Positions 1 to 10,955 are shown, counted from the first letter of the stretch. The stretch is DNA of 44,577 bases from Actinomycetota bacterium (GCA_016179865.1 JACPCJ010000056.1:1-44577), one strand, 5' to 3'. The notes: generated from the sequence alone by a model not told the origin. Translations and numbers: made by a program.

Positions 1-447
1 GAAGTCCCGAGCGTGGTTGTTGCCGAGGTTCCCCACGTCGACCCCGGCCGCGGCCATGGTCTCCGCCGCCGACGGCGGGGCCCGGAACGTGAACTCCTTC
101 CCCGCCTGGGCCGCGCCGCCGTCGGTGATGGCCATCTCGACGTTGACCAGCGCGAGGTCGGCCTCCGAGAGCGGGGGCACGAGGCTGGCGAACGGGTCTC
201 GTTTCGCCGACTCGCTGCGGTCCATCAGCACGTCGCCCCCTGCGTAGAGCGTCCATTCCAGGGGTGGGGGCTCGGTGGTGGTCGTGGTCGGGGGGGCGGT
301 GGTGCTGGTGCTCGTCGAGGAAGCGCCGGCGGCGAACGCGTGGTCAGCCCCGAGGCGCTTTGACAGCAGGGCTACGTCGCCGCTGGTGCCCGCCGCGAGA
401 GCAGCGAGGGCGAGAAACCAGAGGACGCGCCGGAAGACCCGTCGCAC
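1..447 (-). CDS. CapA-family (PGA_cap metallophosphatase) protein, N-terminal part, truncated by window edge
   Basis: Not in ORF track (GTG start, runs off the window). Manual translation from GTG at 447: VRRVFRRVLWFLALAALAAG...LEWTLYAGGDVLMDRSESAKRDPFASLVPPLSEADLALVNVEMAITDGG...FTFRAPPSAAETMAAAGVDVGNLGNNHARDF; signal/TM segment, then CapA-like GDVLM, NVE and NNHA motifs. Confidence 0.8.
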   Translation of the reverse strand, partial: MRRVFRRVLWFLALAALAAGTSGDVALLSKRLGADHAFAAGASSTSTSTTAPPTTTTTEPPPLEWTLYAGGDVLMDRSESAKRDPFASLVPPLSEADLALVNVEMAITDGGAAQAGKEFTFRAPPSAAETMAAAGVDVGNLGNNHARDF

Positions 448-467
448 CTCACGAGGTTACGGAGCGG

Positions 468-1664
<1,197 letters not shown>

Positions 1665-1818
1665 GGCTCCTCGCAGGATCAGAAGGATCAGGCGTACGGC
1701 GTTGCGGGGGATTCTCCCCGCGGCCCTTGAAATCCTACCAGATCGGTCAGGTATTCCCAAGGGCTGAGGGGGTTCACGCCTGCGGCTGAGCGATTGCGCC
1801 TACATTGCCGGGATCGAC

Positions 1819-3324
1819 GTGAACCAACCCCCGTCCGGCCCCGCGCTCGGCCCCCCGCCCGGTCCGCCCCCGAGCCCCCCTCCGGGTCCGCCGAGCCCCC
1901 CGAGCCCGCCGCCGAGGAAGCGGCGGCGCTGGCTGTGGCTCGTGCTCGCAGTCCTCGTGGTCGGTGGGGGCGTGGTTGGCGCGTTCGTCGTGGCGAGCGG
2001 CGGCGGCGACGACTTTCCCGGCGAGTGGGACCCTCGAGTCGAGCCCCTGGCCAAGGTGGCCGAGCGGGAGCGTGACCTCGACTTCAAGCACCCCATCGCG
2101 GTGAAGTTCCTGACCCCTGACGAGTTCGAGGAGGAGATCACCGACCTCAACCTCACCGACGAGGACATCGAGGAGATCGAGGCCTACCAGGGCGCTTTCC
2201 GTGCCCTCGGTCTCCTCGAACCCGGCGTCGACATCCTCAACGAGCTGAAGGAACTGCTCGGAGGCCAGACGCTGGCGTTCTACGACCCCGAACGCGAGGC
2301 GGCCTTTGTTCGGGGCACGAAGATCACGGTGGGCGTCGAGGTCACCCTGGTGCACGAGCTGACCCATGCCCTCCAAGACCAGCACTTCGACCTCACCCGC
2401 GACGAGAACCCGGACTGGACGTCGGGGCAGACCATCGGATACCAGGCCCTCTACGAGGGTGACGCCGTGCGCATCGAGAACGAATACGTCGCCTCCCTCG
2501 GATCCGACGACGCCGATGCGTACGAGGCGGAAACCGAGCGGGAGGTTGAGCGGGCCGAGGAGACCGACGTACCCCCGATCTTCGAGGCGTTCTTTGGTGC
2601 GCCCTACCTCTTCGGCGACCCGCTCCTGGCGCTCCTCGACGAAGAGGGCGGGAACGATCGCGTCGACGAGGCCTTCAGCAAACCGCCGACGACCGAGGAG
2701 AACCTCATCGACCCCTTCACCTTCATCGAGGGGGAGCAGGCGGAGAAGGTCGCCGAGCCGAAGCTCCGGGAGGGCGAGGACGAGATCCTCCGCGACGACT
2801 TCGGCGCCCTGAGCTGGTTCTTCGTCCTCGGCGAGCGCATCGGGCTCGACGAGGCGCTGGCGGCGATCGACGGGTGGGGTGGCGACGCCTTCGTCGTCTA
2901 CGAGGCCCGGGGGCGCTCATGCGTCCGGATCGCCTTCCAGGGTGACACCCGGGCCGACACCGAGGAGATGGCGACGGCGATCTCGTCCTGGGCCGACGCC
3001 ATGCCCGAGGGCGCGGCCCGCCTGCTGCGGGCTGGTGATGTCGTCACCCTCCAGTCGTGCGATCCCGGCGACGACGCCGCGCTCTCCGTCCCGGGCCGGG
3101 CCAATGAGCTGTCGCTCATCCCCGCCGCCCGCGCTTACCTCGCCCTGGGTGCCCTCCAGAGCGGGGCGTCCGACGACCAGGCCCAGTGCATCGGGCGCCA
3201 GTTCATCGCCGCGCTGTCGGAGGACCAGCTCCTGTCCATCGAAGATCTGCTGTTCGCCGAGGAAGTTCCGCCCGAGATCGACCGCCTGTTCGAAGACGTC
3301 GGTCTCGAGTGCGCGGAGGCCTGA
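1819..3324 (+). CDS. Membrane-anchored putative zinc metallopeptidase (HELTH motif), Pro-rich N-terminus
   Basis: ORF 501 aa; PPPGPPSPPSPPPRKRRRWLWLVLAVLVVGGGVVGAFVV TM segment; VTLVHELTHALQDQHFDL HExxH motif; GTG start. Confidence 0.75.
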   Translation: MNQPPSGPALGPPPGPPPSPPPGPPSPPSPPPRKRRRWLWLVLAVLVVGGGVVGAFVVASGGGDDFPGEWDPRVEPLAKVAERERDLDFKHPIAVKFLTPDEFEEEITDLNLTDEDIEEIEAYQGAFRALGLLEPGVDILNELKELLGGQTLAFYDPEREAAFVRGTKITVGVEVTLVHELTHALQDQHFDLTRDENPDWTSGQTIGYQALYEGDAVRIENEYVASLGSDDADAYEAETEREVERAEETDVPPIFEAFFGAPYLFGDPLLALLDEEGGNDRVDEAFSKPPTTEENLIDPFTFIEGEQAEKVAEPKLREGEDEILRDDFGALSWFFVLGERIGLDEALAAIDGWGGDAFVVYEARGRSCVRIAFQGDTRADTEEMATAISSWADAMPEGAARLLRAGDVVTLQSCDPGDDAALSVPGRANELSLIPAARAYLALGALQSGASDDQAQCIGRQFIAALSEDQLLSIEDLLFAEEVPPEIDRLFEDVGLECAEA

Positions 3325-3325
3325 C

Positions 3326-4091
3326 CTACACGCGCTCGATCAGCGGCGGCAGTACGTCGGCGATCCGGTCCTGGAATACGGCGTGGGCGTGCGGGTCGAA
3401 CGGGGTGTCCTGCCCGTTCACGACGACCAGCTTCGCCCCCGCCGACAGCGCGTACTCGGGGAGGTAGGCGACGGGGTACACGGTCAGCGACGTTCCCAGC
3501 GCCAGGAACACGTCGGATCGGCTGGCCGCCGACTCGGCCCTGGCGATCACGGCCGGTTCGAGGTTCTGGCCGAAGCTGATGGTGGCCGACTTGAGGATCC
3601 CGCCACACCGTTCGCACGGCGGGTCGTCCTCACCGTGGCGTACGCGGTCGAGGGCGGTGTCCATGGGGTTGCGGTCGCCGCAGCTCATGCACACCACCTC
3701 GCGCACGTTGCCGTGCACCTCGACGACGATGTCGGGTGACGATCCCGCCCGATGGTGCAGGCTGTCGATGTTCTGGGTGACCAACGTGTCGAGGTGGCCC
3801 TTCCGTTCCAGCTCGGCGAGGGCGAGGTGGCCGGGCCCGGGCTGGGCGTCCCAGATCGGGCTCGTGAGCCGGTTCTGCCACGCCGCCACCCGTACGTCCC
3901 GGTCGGCAAGATAGTGCTGAAGGGTGGCCTGCTTCTCGGCCCCGGGGTTCTTCGTCCACACGCCCTGGGGCCCGCGGAAGTCGGGGATGCCCGAGTCGGT
4001 GGAGATGCCCGCCCCCGTGAGGGCGACCACGCAGCGGGCGGCCCCGGATCCAGCCCGCCACCTCGTCGAGCAGTGCTTCATCGACGGCCAT
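3326..4091 (-). CDS. Sir2-family NAD-dependent protein deacylase; apparent N-terminal frameshift (ATG 4081 in tracked frame, likely ancestral ATG 4091)
   Basis: CVVALTGAGISTDSGIPDFRGPQGVW, TQNIDSLHHRAG, VEVHGN, CxxC...CxxCGG zinc motif, LGTSLTVYPVAYLP. Confidence 0.9.
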
Positions 4092-4099
4092 GCGAGCCG

Positions 4100-4507
4100 T
4101 CAGCGTAAGGACGCGTCGTCGAGTCGGAGGTGCATGACCCGGGCGATGGCGGCGAAGTCTCGATCCTGAGCGAGAACGGCGGCGCCGTGGCGGGAAGCCA
4201 CGCTGGCGATCATGCAGTCGACGAAACCCCTGGGCGTGAAACCGGCGGCGCGGCATCGGCGGAAGACCTTCACCGCCCCGTCGAAGTCGACGGTGGGTAC
4301 GAAGGGGAGCAGGCGCTGGCGCTTCAGGAGCCGGCGGAGGCGGGCGGCATTGAGTTCGTCGGTGGCCCCGGCCACGACCTCCATGAGCACGGGTTCGGTC
4401 ACTCCGACCCCGTCGTCGGAGTCCACAAGCTCGGTGAGGCGGAGGTCAACGGGGCTGCCGGTGGCTCGATCGAACTCGACCCAGGCCGATGTGTCGGCGA
4501 GGATCAC
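4100..4507 (-). CDS. vapC: VapC-type PIN-domain toxin
   Basis: GTG start overlapping the vapB stop (GTGA); VILADTSAWVEFDRATG...FVDCMIASVASRHGAAVLAQDRDFAAIARV PIN motifs. Confidence 0.88.
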   Translation of the reverse strand: MILADTSAWVEFDRATGSPVDLRLTELVDSDDGVGVTEPVLMEVVAGATDELNAARLRRLLKRQRLLPFVPTVDFDGAVKVFRRCRAAGFTPRGFVDCMIASVASRHGAAVLAQDRDFAAIARVMHLRLDDASLR

Positions 4508-4725
4508 CCGTCCTCTTCCAGGTGCGGTGGGAGGTGGTCCTCCGGGATGTGGTCGATCAGGCGCGCGCCCCGCATCGAGAGCGCCTCTTCGCGGGTCATG
4601 GGCTCTTCGGCAAGCCGCTCGAGGGCGAGGTGGACTGCCTCCGTCTTCGTGCGGAGCCCGTACCGGCGCATGATCGCCTCGACGTAGGTCTCTTCGATTT
4701 CGATGTTCGTCCTCCTCCGTGCCAT
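4504..4725 (-). CDS. vapB: VapB-type antitoxin
   Basis: MARRRTNIEIEETYVEAIMRRYGLRTKTEAVHLALERLAEEPMTREEALSMRGA; directly upstream of PIN gene. Confidence 0.85.
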   Translation of the reverse strand: MARRRTNIEIEETYVEAIMRRYGLRTKTEAVHLALERLAEEPMTREEALSMRGARLIDHIPEDHLPPHLEEDG

Positions 4726-4735
4726 ACACGAAACA

Positions 4736-4750
4736 TACACGTGACGTGTA
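4736..4750 (-). promoter_or_regulatory. Putative VapB operator TACACGT-G-ACGTGTA; minus-strand -10 TATGTT (4732-4737) 6 nt before ATG
   Basis: 7-bp perfect arms; -10-like hexamer overlaps its edge immediately before the vapB start. Confidence 0.6.
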
Positions 4751-4766
4751 GGAGTGGTGTACCCAG

Positions 4767-5192
4767 TCACCCCGCAGGCGGGCGGACCTCGATGATCTCC
4801 AGGAGCTGCTCGAGCCCACGGAAATCGTCCGGGTTCGCCGTGTAGAGGGGAAGCCCGTGCGCCAGGGCCGTTGCCGCGATGAGCATGTCGGGCGTGCGCC
4901 GGCCGCGCACCCGGCGACCGGCCTGGATCACGCTCGCCGCGACCCGTCCGTAGGCCCGCGCTGCTGCCTCGTCGAAGGGCAGCGCGTCGAAGGTCGTCTC
5001 CGCCCGCTGGAGGCGGTCCTGGCGTGCGGCTCGCTCGACCGGATCGTCGGTTGCATGAGGGCCGACCGCAAGCTCCGCAAGCGTGATCGTTGAAACGGCA
5101 CCCTCGTCGGGGAGGTCCCTGGTGTCGAACCGCTCGAAGGCGATGACCACGGACGTGTCGAGCAGTCCCCGCACGTCAGCGGCGTCAGACAC
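4767..5192 (-). CDS. PIN-domain toxin (VapC-like)
   Basis: GLLDTSVVIAFERFD...TPDMLIAATALAHGLPLYTANPDDFRGL PIN motifs. Confidence 0.88.
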   Translation of the reverse strand: MSDAADVRGLLDTSVVIAFERFDTRDLPDEGAVSTITLAELAVGPHATDDPVERAARQDRLQRAETTFDALPFDEAAARAYGRVAASVIQAGRRVRGRRTPDMLIAATALAHGLPLYTANPDDFRGLEQLLEIIEVRPPAG

Positions 5193-5439
5193 GCGGTGTC
5201 GGGTCCGGGTCGATCCAGCGGTCGATGTCGGCGCGGAGCCGATCGAGGTCCACGGCAGGAGCGCCCCGGAAGGCCTCGATCATCGCCGCCTTCGGCACGA
5301 ACCGCCGGCGCTCGATGGGAACGAGATCCGCGATCGGGACCCCGTTGCGGGTGACGATGTACGACTCGCCTCGATCGATGCCCCTCATGATCTCGCCGCT
5401 CTCGTTTCGCAGTTCGCGTTGCGTGATCTTCCTGGCCAC
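5185..5439 (-). CDS. Phd/YefM-type antitoxin
   Basis: VARKITQRELRNESGEIMRGIDRGESYIVTRNGVPIADLVPIERRRF prevent-host-death family signature; GTG start; paired with PIN gene. Confidence 0.85.
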   Translation of the reverse strand: MARKITQRELRNESGEIMRGIDRGESYIVTRNGVPIADLVPIERRRFVPKAAMIEAFRGAPAVDLDRLRADIDRWIDPDPTPRV

Positions 5440-5446
5440 GAGGGAC

Positions 5447-5465
5447 AGCGTAGCACGCGTGCTAC
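5447..5465 (-). promoter_or_regulatory. Operator/promoter of PHD-PIN module: perfect 16-bp palindrome GTAGCACGCGTGCTAC (5450-5465), minus-strand -10 TACGCT (5447-5452), 7 nt before GTG 5439
   Basis: Exact palindrome read in sequence with -10-like hexamer overlapping its end. Confidence 0.65.
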
Positions 5466-5474
5466 CAAGTCGCA

Positions 5475-6134
5475 TCAGGCGGCGTCCTGGCTGGACGGAT
5501 GGCGGGCCTCGGCGGCGACGGAGCGTTCGACTTCGTGGTGGCGGGTCGACGCCCACGCGGCGGCCTCTCGACACACCGTGGGCTGGTAGCCGAGGTGGTG
5601 GAGGGAACGCTCGATCATGTCGGGGTCGTTGCCCAGTTCGGCGAGCAGGAACGCCACCCTCCGGGCGCGCCGTTCGGCGATCTGGCGGGGGCCGTCGCTG
5701 CGGCGCATCCAGTCCTCGTGCATCTCCTGCACCCCGTCGGGAAGCCGGCGCACGTGGCGGCGGGCGACGGGGGGCAGGTTTCGCCGGACGGCGAGTGTGG
5801 CGTCGGGCTTGGCGAAGGCGAGGTCGAACTGGAGGAGGCGGTCGATGCTGCGGAACAGCGGCGAGTTCCGGCCCTGGCGGGGGCCGAGGCCCAGGGCCTG
5901 CGCCGTCGCCGCCACCGGCAACTCGATGAGGTCGGCGTCGGGGGCCTCGTCGAATCGGTGGGCCAGGTTGCGCATGAGGAGGAGGGTCGTCGGTCCCAGC
6001 GTCGGCAGCCAGAAGGTCTCCACATACAGGGATCGGGGGTCGTGTCCCAGGGTGTCGATCACCGAATCGGGCCAGGGCCGGATGCGGAGCGTGGGCGGGT
6101 CGGTCGCGGGGGCGGGGAGCAGCAGCTCGGTCAC
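5475..6134 (-). CDS. Conserved actinobacterial protein of unknown function (Arg-rich, possible winged-helix)
   Basis: RIRPWPDSVIDTLGHDPRSLYVETFWLPTLGPTTLLLMRNLAHRFDEAPDADLIELPVAATAQALGLG; strong SD AAGGAGGTCCCC before GTG 6134. Confidence 0.8.
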   Translation of the reverse strand: MTELLLPAPATDPPTLRIRPWPDSVIDTLGHDPRSLYVETFWLPTLGPTTLLLMRNLAHRFDEAPDADLIELPVAATAQALGLGPRQGRNSPLFRSIDRLLQFDLAFAKPDATLAVRRNLPPVARRHVRRLPDGVQEMHEDWMRRSDGPRQIAERRARRVAFLLAELGNDPDMIERSLHHLGYQPTVCREAAAWASTRHHEVERSVAAEARHPSSQDAA

Positions 6135-6259
6135 GGGGACCTCCTTCGAGCGGGTCTGCTTCCGCTAAGCGCGTTCGAGGCCGAAAACGCGACCGAGACT
6201 TCTCACGAACTTTGTGTGTCTGCCGCGCCATAGGAGGCGCGGAGATCCAAAGAATCGGG

Positions 6260-6886
6260 TCAGGGGAGGAGGGTGACGGGGACGCCGGGGGCGTAGGCGT
6301 CGGGCTCGCGGCGGAGGTTGATGCCCGCCCGGGCCTCGTACGTGCCGGGGGCGACGCCCTCGGTCACGATGCGGATCGACCACGTGCGGGTCTCGTGGGG
6401 CCCGATGTGGTCGGGCTTGAGGGCGCTGGCGCACACCATCGCCTCGGTGACCGCCTGTCCGCCCTGGTAGAGACCCTGCTCGGTCTCGCACAGCGACGGG
6501 TGGGTGAGGTCGACGTCCTGGTCGGTCGGGTTCTCGGCGGTGAGCACGCCCCGCACGTCTGAGCCGGCGGGAACCTCGGTGGCCTCGAGGGCCAGCGAGA
6601 GACGCAGGGCAGCGGCGCCGGCGGGCGCCGGAGCGACCGTGGTCGTCGTCGTGGTCGGTTCGGGGACCGGGGTGGGCTCGGGCGCCGGCGCGGTGGTCGA
6701 AGTCGTGGTGGTTGGTGCCGGCTCGGCGGCCGTCGTGGTCGTCGTCGGCGCCTCGGCCGGGGTCGAGTCGTCGGTCGCCGCCACCCGGGCGCCGAGCACC
6801 TCGGTGTCGGGCGCGCCCGAGCCGCACGCCGAGGCCGCCAGCAGGGCGGCCGTGGCGGCAGCCAGTCGGAGGAAGGGCCGGGCCAT
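6260..6886 (-). CDS. Putative lipoprotein with Thr/Pro-rich linker and C-terminal Ig-like domain
   Basis: MARPFLRLAAATAALLAASACGSG lipobox, TTTTT-rich linker, C-terminal beta-rich segment. Confidence 0.75.
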   Translation of the reverse strand: MARPFLRLAAATAALLAASACGSGAPDTEVLGARVAATDDSTPAEAPTTTTTAAEPAPTTTTSTTAPAPEPTPVPEPTTTTTTVAPAPAGAAALRLSLALEATEVPAGSDVRGVLTAENPTDQDVDLTHPSLCETEQGLYQGGQAVTEAMVCASALKPDHIGPHETRTWSIRIVTEGVAPGTYEARAGINLRREPDAYAPGVPVTLLP

Positions 6887-6933
6887 CAGGTGCACGTTCG
6901 GCGCCACGACCTGAGAGTCCTTCCCGATCGTGC

Positions 6934-6967
6934 CATGCGGGAGTCGCCGGGGGGCGACTCCCGCATG
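6934..6967. repeat. Perfect 15-bp inverted repeat with GGGG loop (CATGCGGGAGTCGCC-gggg-GGCGACTCCCGCATG)
   Basis: Read directly; in the intergenic region between two divergently transcribed genes. Confidence 0.9.
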
Positions 6968-7109
6968 ATTGCCCGATTCGCGGCCTTTCTCGACCCCGGG
7001 GTGGCGTCGCGCTTCCCGGCCAGGTCGCCGCACCGCACTCCGGAGCGCCGGACTCCGGACTGGTCCCGGCTCCCGTTGCCACCGAGGGCCGCCGGTACGC
7101 TGGGCAGCG

Positions 7110-8564
7110 ATGACCGACGACGCCCGCCGCACCGACTCCGGCATCGAGATCGAGCCCGTCTACTTCCAGGCCCACCTCGAGGGATTCGAGCCCGATCAGG
7201 CGTTGGGGAGGCCGGGCGAGCCGCCCTACACCCGCGGCGTCTACGCCTCGATGTACCGGGAGCGCCCCTGGACCATGCGCCAGTACGCGGGGTTCGGGAC
7301 GGCCGAGGAGACGAACCAGCGTTTCCACTACCTCCTGGAGGCGGGCCAGACCGGCCTGTCGTGCGCCTTCGACCTCCCCACCCAGATGGGCTACGACTCC
7401 GACCACCCCCGCGCCCACGGCGAGGTGGGAAAGGTCGGGGTCGCCATCGACTCGCTCGAGGACATGGAGCGGCTGCTCGACGGGATCCCGCTCGACCGGG
7501 TGACCACGTCGATGACCATCAACTCGACCGCCCCCATCCTCCTCCTGCTCTACGAGCTGGTGGCCGAGAAGCAGGGCGTGGCCTCCGATCAGATCGGGGG
7601 CACGGTCCAGAACGACCTGCTGAAGGAGTACGTCGCCCGGGGCACGGTGCAGGAGCTGGCCTTCACGCTCTCGAACGCCATCGCCTATGTGGAGGCGGCG
7701 GTCGCCGCCGGCCTCGACGTCGACGAGTTCGCCCCCCGGCTCTCATTCTTCTGGAACGGCCACAACAACTTCTTCGAGGAGGTGGCGAAGTTCCGGGCGT
7801 CGCGGCGCATGTGGTACCGGATCATGACCGAGCGGTTCGGGGCGAAGGACGAACGCTCGAAGCTCATGCGCTTCCACACCCAGACCGGCGGTTCCACCCT
7901 CACGGCCCAGCAGCCCGAGAACAACATCGTGCGGGTGGCCCTGCAAGGGATGGCCGCCGTGCTGGGCGGCACCCAGTCGCTCCACACCAACGGCTTCGAC
8001 GAAGCCCTCGGGCTGCCCACCGAGCGGGCGGCGAAGATCGCCCTGCGCACCCAGCAGATCGTCGCCTACGAGTCGGGGGTCACCGACACCGTCGACCCCC
8101 TCGCCGGCTCGTACTTCGTGGAGTGGCTGACCGACCAGGTCGAGGCCAAGGCGTGGGAGTACATCGAGAAGGTCGACGCCATGGGCGGGGCGGTGGCGGC
8201 CATCGAGGCCGGCTACATGCAGGCCGAGATCGAGAACTCGGCCTTCGAGTGGGCCCGGGCCGTGGACGGCGGGAGCAAGGTCATCGTCGGGGTCAACCGG
8301 TTTGTGGACGAGAGCCCCGAGCCTGCGGACGTGTTCCCGATCGACCCCGAGCTGGAGCGGCGCCAGTCGCAGCGGGTGGCCGAGCTTCGGGAGCGGCGCG
8401 ACAGCGCCGCCGTCAAGAAGGCCCTGGAGGATGTGCGGTCGGCGGCCCGGGGCGACGCCAACCTGCTCTACCCGATGAAGGACGCCCTGCGGGCCTTTGC
8501 CACCCTCGGCGAGGTCAGCGACGTCCTGCGCGAGGAGTTCGGCGTCTACCAACCCAGCCGGTAG
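7110..8564 (+). CDS. Methylmalonyl-CoA mutase, large (catalytic) subunit without B12-binding domain
   Basis: [62 protein letters not shown]...[23 protein letters not shown]...[24 protein letters not shown]. Confidence 0.93.
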   Translation: MTDDARRTDSGIEIEPVYFQAHLEGFEPDQALGRPGEPPYTRGVYASMYRERPWTMRQYAGFGTAEETNQRFHYLLEAGQTGLSCAFDLPTQMGYDSDHPRAHGEVGKVGVAIDSLEDMERLLDGIPLDRVTTSMTINSTAPILLLLYELVAEKQGVASDQIGGTVQNDLLKEYVARGTVQELAFTLSNAIAYVEAAVAAGLDVDEFAPRLSFFWNGHNNFFEEVAKFRASRRMWYRIMTERFGAKDERSKLMRFHTQTGGSTLTAQQPENNIVRVALQGMAAVLGGTQSLHTNGFDEALGLPTERAAKIALRTQQIVAYESGVTDTVDPLAGSYFVEWLTDQVEAKAWEYIEKVDAMGGAVAAIEAGYMQAEIENSAFEWARAVDGGSKVIVGVNRFVDESPEPADVFPIDPELERRQSQRVAELRERRDSAAVKKALEDVRSAARGDANLLYPMKDALRAFATLGEVSDVLREEFGVYQPSR

Positions 8565-8568
8565 GGCG

Positions 8569-8796
8569 TCAGCTCGCCTCCCGGAGACGGCCCTCGGGAG
8601 GACAGGAGACGGCGAGGGCTTGGCGGGCCCGGGCCACGCCGGCGAGGCCCCGGGCCCGGGCGGCACGGTCGAGCCGGCGGCGCGCGAACCGCGATGTCGA
8701 GGCCCCGCTGATCAGTTCGAGCTGGCCGGCGTTGTGGCCGGAATTCCGCCCGGTCTCCATGGCCCCATCATCGCGGCCGGGTGTGACAGTTTTCAT
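8569..8796 (-). CDS. Small Arg-rich hypothetical protein (75 aa)
   Basis: MKTVTPGRDDGAMETGRNSGHNAGQLELISGASTSRFARRRLDRAARARGL; ATGA overlap with upstream gene stop suggests translational coupling. Confidence 0.4.
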   Translation of the reverse strand: MKTVTPGRDDGAMETGRNSGHNAGQLELISGASTSRFARRRLDRAARARGLAGVARARQALAVSCPPEGRLREAS

Positions 8797-9638
8797 CGCC
8801 CGGTTGACAGGGGGCGTCTGCGGGCTTGCCCTGCGAGGTCGGCGAGCCTGCGGGCGGTCGTTCGGGGCAGGTGCACCACTTCCCGCCACGTGAAGCGACC
8901 GGGGAGCCAGCCCGTGGCGGCGACAACCGCCGTTTCCCGCCGAGCGTCGTAGACGGGCTGGTCTCGGTGTTGCTGACCGTCGAGTTCGAGGAAGAGGCCG
9001 ATTTCCTCCCACGACAGGTCGACCCGGCCCACGATTTCATCGTGACCGTTCCGGACTTCGAGCTGTCTCGTCGGTGGCCCGAGGTCGGGAACCTCACGGG
9101 CCAGTTGGACCATGAGGGTCTCGAGAAGGCTCTCGGTCGGTGGAGCGCCGGGCGGCCGGAGGGCCAACACCCGACGAATCCGAGCGGTGCCGGGCGTCCT
9201 TGCCCGCGCCAGTGCAGGGAGGGCGGCTTCGAGCTCTGCGACCGACGCGAGGCGCTTACGGAGGGCGGACTCGAAGGCTTGCTCCCAAACGTCGTCGTCG
9301 AGCGTCGGTGCGAGATCAACCAGGGTTTGGAGGCCGTCCGCGCACCGCATCCCGTCGACGTTGAGTTCTCCGGTCACGGGCCCGCGAAACCGTCGCCCGG
9401 GGGTGTCGAGCACGACGGCGTCCAAGCCGTGAAGGACTCCCGCCAGCGCCCCCCGAGCGACGCCGTCGGCGGCCAGCACCCCGGCACGGGCCTGGTCGAA
9501 CAGATCCGGCTCGCCAGAACCCTCTGCGTAGACCCCGCGCATGACCTTTGTCCATCGCCCCGTTCTCTCGCCCCAGCGAAGGGTCGACGGGCTGAGCCCG
9601 AGCGACTGGGCCTCCGCTGTCGTGAACAAGCGCCGCAT
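8793..9638 (-). CDS. AbiEi-type N-terminal domain / DUF559-like protein
   Basis: MRRLFTTAEAQSLGLSPSTLRWGERTGRWTKVMRGVYAEG (AbiEi-like wHTH) ... VGRVDLSWEEIGLFLELDGQQHRD (DUF559/endonuclease-like); SD GGGGAGG. Confidence 0.75.
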   Translation of the reverse strand: MRRLFTTAEAQSLGLSPSTLRWGERTGRWTKVMRGVYAEGSGEPDLFDQARAGVLAADGVARGALAGVLHGLDAVVLDTPGRRFRGPVTGELNVDGMRCADGLQTLVDLAPTLDDDVWEQAFESALRKRLASVAELEAALPALARARTPGTARIRRVLALRPPGAPPTESLLETLMVQLAREVPDLGPPTRQLEVRNGHDEIVGRVDLSWEEIGLFLELDGQQHRDQPVYDARRETAVVAATGWLPGRFTWREVVHLPRTTARRLADLAGQARRRPLSTGR

Positions 9639-9810
9639 CGACGCCTCCCCGCATTTGGCGCCGCGCAGTGGTCGTGATCTGGCCCGGAAACGGGCTTGGC
9701 ACGACATCTGCGTGGCGTGAAACCGCTCGCAAGGGGAAGCAGCAGGGGAAGCGGCCATGACCAGGTTCGGAACGCCCAGCATGGCGTTGGGGTGTGACAA
9801 TGACGGTTGG

Positions 9811-10955
9811 ATGGATTCACGGGACGTTGTCGTCGTCGGCGGGGGGGTCATCGGCCTCGGGGTGGCGTGGCGGTGCGCGCAGCGAGGTCTGACGGTCACG
9901 GTGGTCGACGACCGGCCCGGGCGGGGGGCGTCCCACGCCGCCGCGGGCATGATCGCCCCGGTGTCCGAGGTGACCTACGGCGAGGAGACGCTCCTCACCC
10001 TCACCATGGAGTCGGCGAGGCGCTGGCCCGGTTTCGCCGCCGAGCTGGAGCGGGCGTCGAGCCACCCCATCGGCCACCTGCGGGAGGGCTCGCTCGCCGT
10101 CGCCCTCGACGCCGACGACAACCGCGCCCTCGAGGCCCTCTTCCGCTTCCAGCGCTCGCTCGGGCTCGACGCCGAGCGCCTGACCGGGAGCGAGTGCCGC
10201 GAGCTGGAGCCGGCCCTGGTGCCCGGGGTGCGGGGGGGCGTTCTGGTGCGGGGAGAGCAGCAGGTCGACAACCGGGCCACGACCGCCGCGCTCCTCCTGG
10301 CATGCGAACGGGCCGAGGTCGAGCTCGTCGCCGCCCGGGCCGACGAGGTGCGCTTTGTGGGCGACCGGGTCGTGGGAGTGGCCGTCGGGGGCGAGCCGAT
10401 CGAGGCCCCGGTCACGGTGCTGGCGGCCGGCGCCTGGTCGGGCAGCCTGCCCGGCCTCCCCCCTGGAGTGCTCCCGCCCGTCCGGCCGGTCAAGGGCCAG
10501 ATCCTGCGGCTCATGTCCCCCGGAGGCGGGAAGGACCGGCTGCTCCAAAGGGAAGTGTGGGGCCGGGTCGAGGGCCGCGAGGCGTACCTGGTCCCGCGGG
10601 CCAGCGGTGAGATCGTGGTCGGCGGCACGGTCGAGGAGCAGGGGTTCGACACCACCGTCACGGTGGAGGGGGTGCGGGCCATGCTGACCGCCGCCTTCAC
10701 CCTCGTGCCCGGGATCGACGAGTGCGAGTTGGTCGAGGCCACGGCCGGCCTGCGCCCGGCCACCCCCGACAACGCCCCCGTCCTCGGCCCGTCGGCGCTC
10801 GATGGCCTGGTGCTCGCCACCGGCCACTACCGGCACGGCTTCCTCCTGCTCCCGGTCACCGCCGACGCCGTCGCCGAGGTCGTGGTGAGCGGCCAGGTGC
10901 CCGAGGAGATCCGGGCGTTCTCGATCGACCGCTTCACCCGGGCGGGAGCACCGGC

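Noticed and set aside
8577-8601. 7-bp inverted repeat CCTCCCG...CGGGAGG after the mutase gene
   Set aside because: Possible weak terminator but short arms in GC-rich DNA; not above chance
9740-9811. TPP riboswitch upstream of thiO-thiS-thiG
   Set aside because: No THI-box-like conserved segments seen and the putative promoter (GACAAT) lies only about 9 nt from the thiO ATG, leaving no room for a leader
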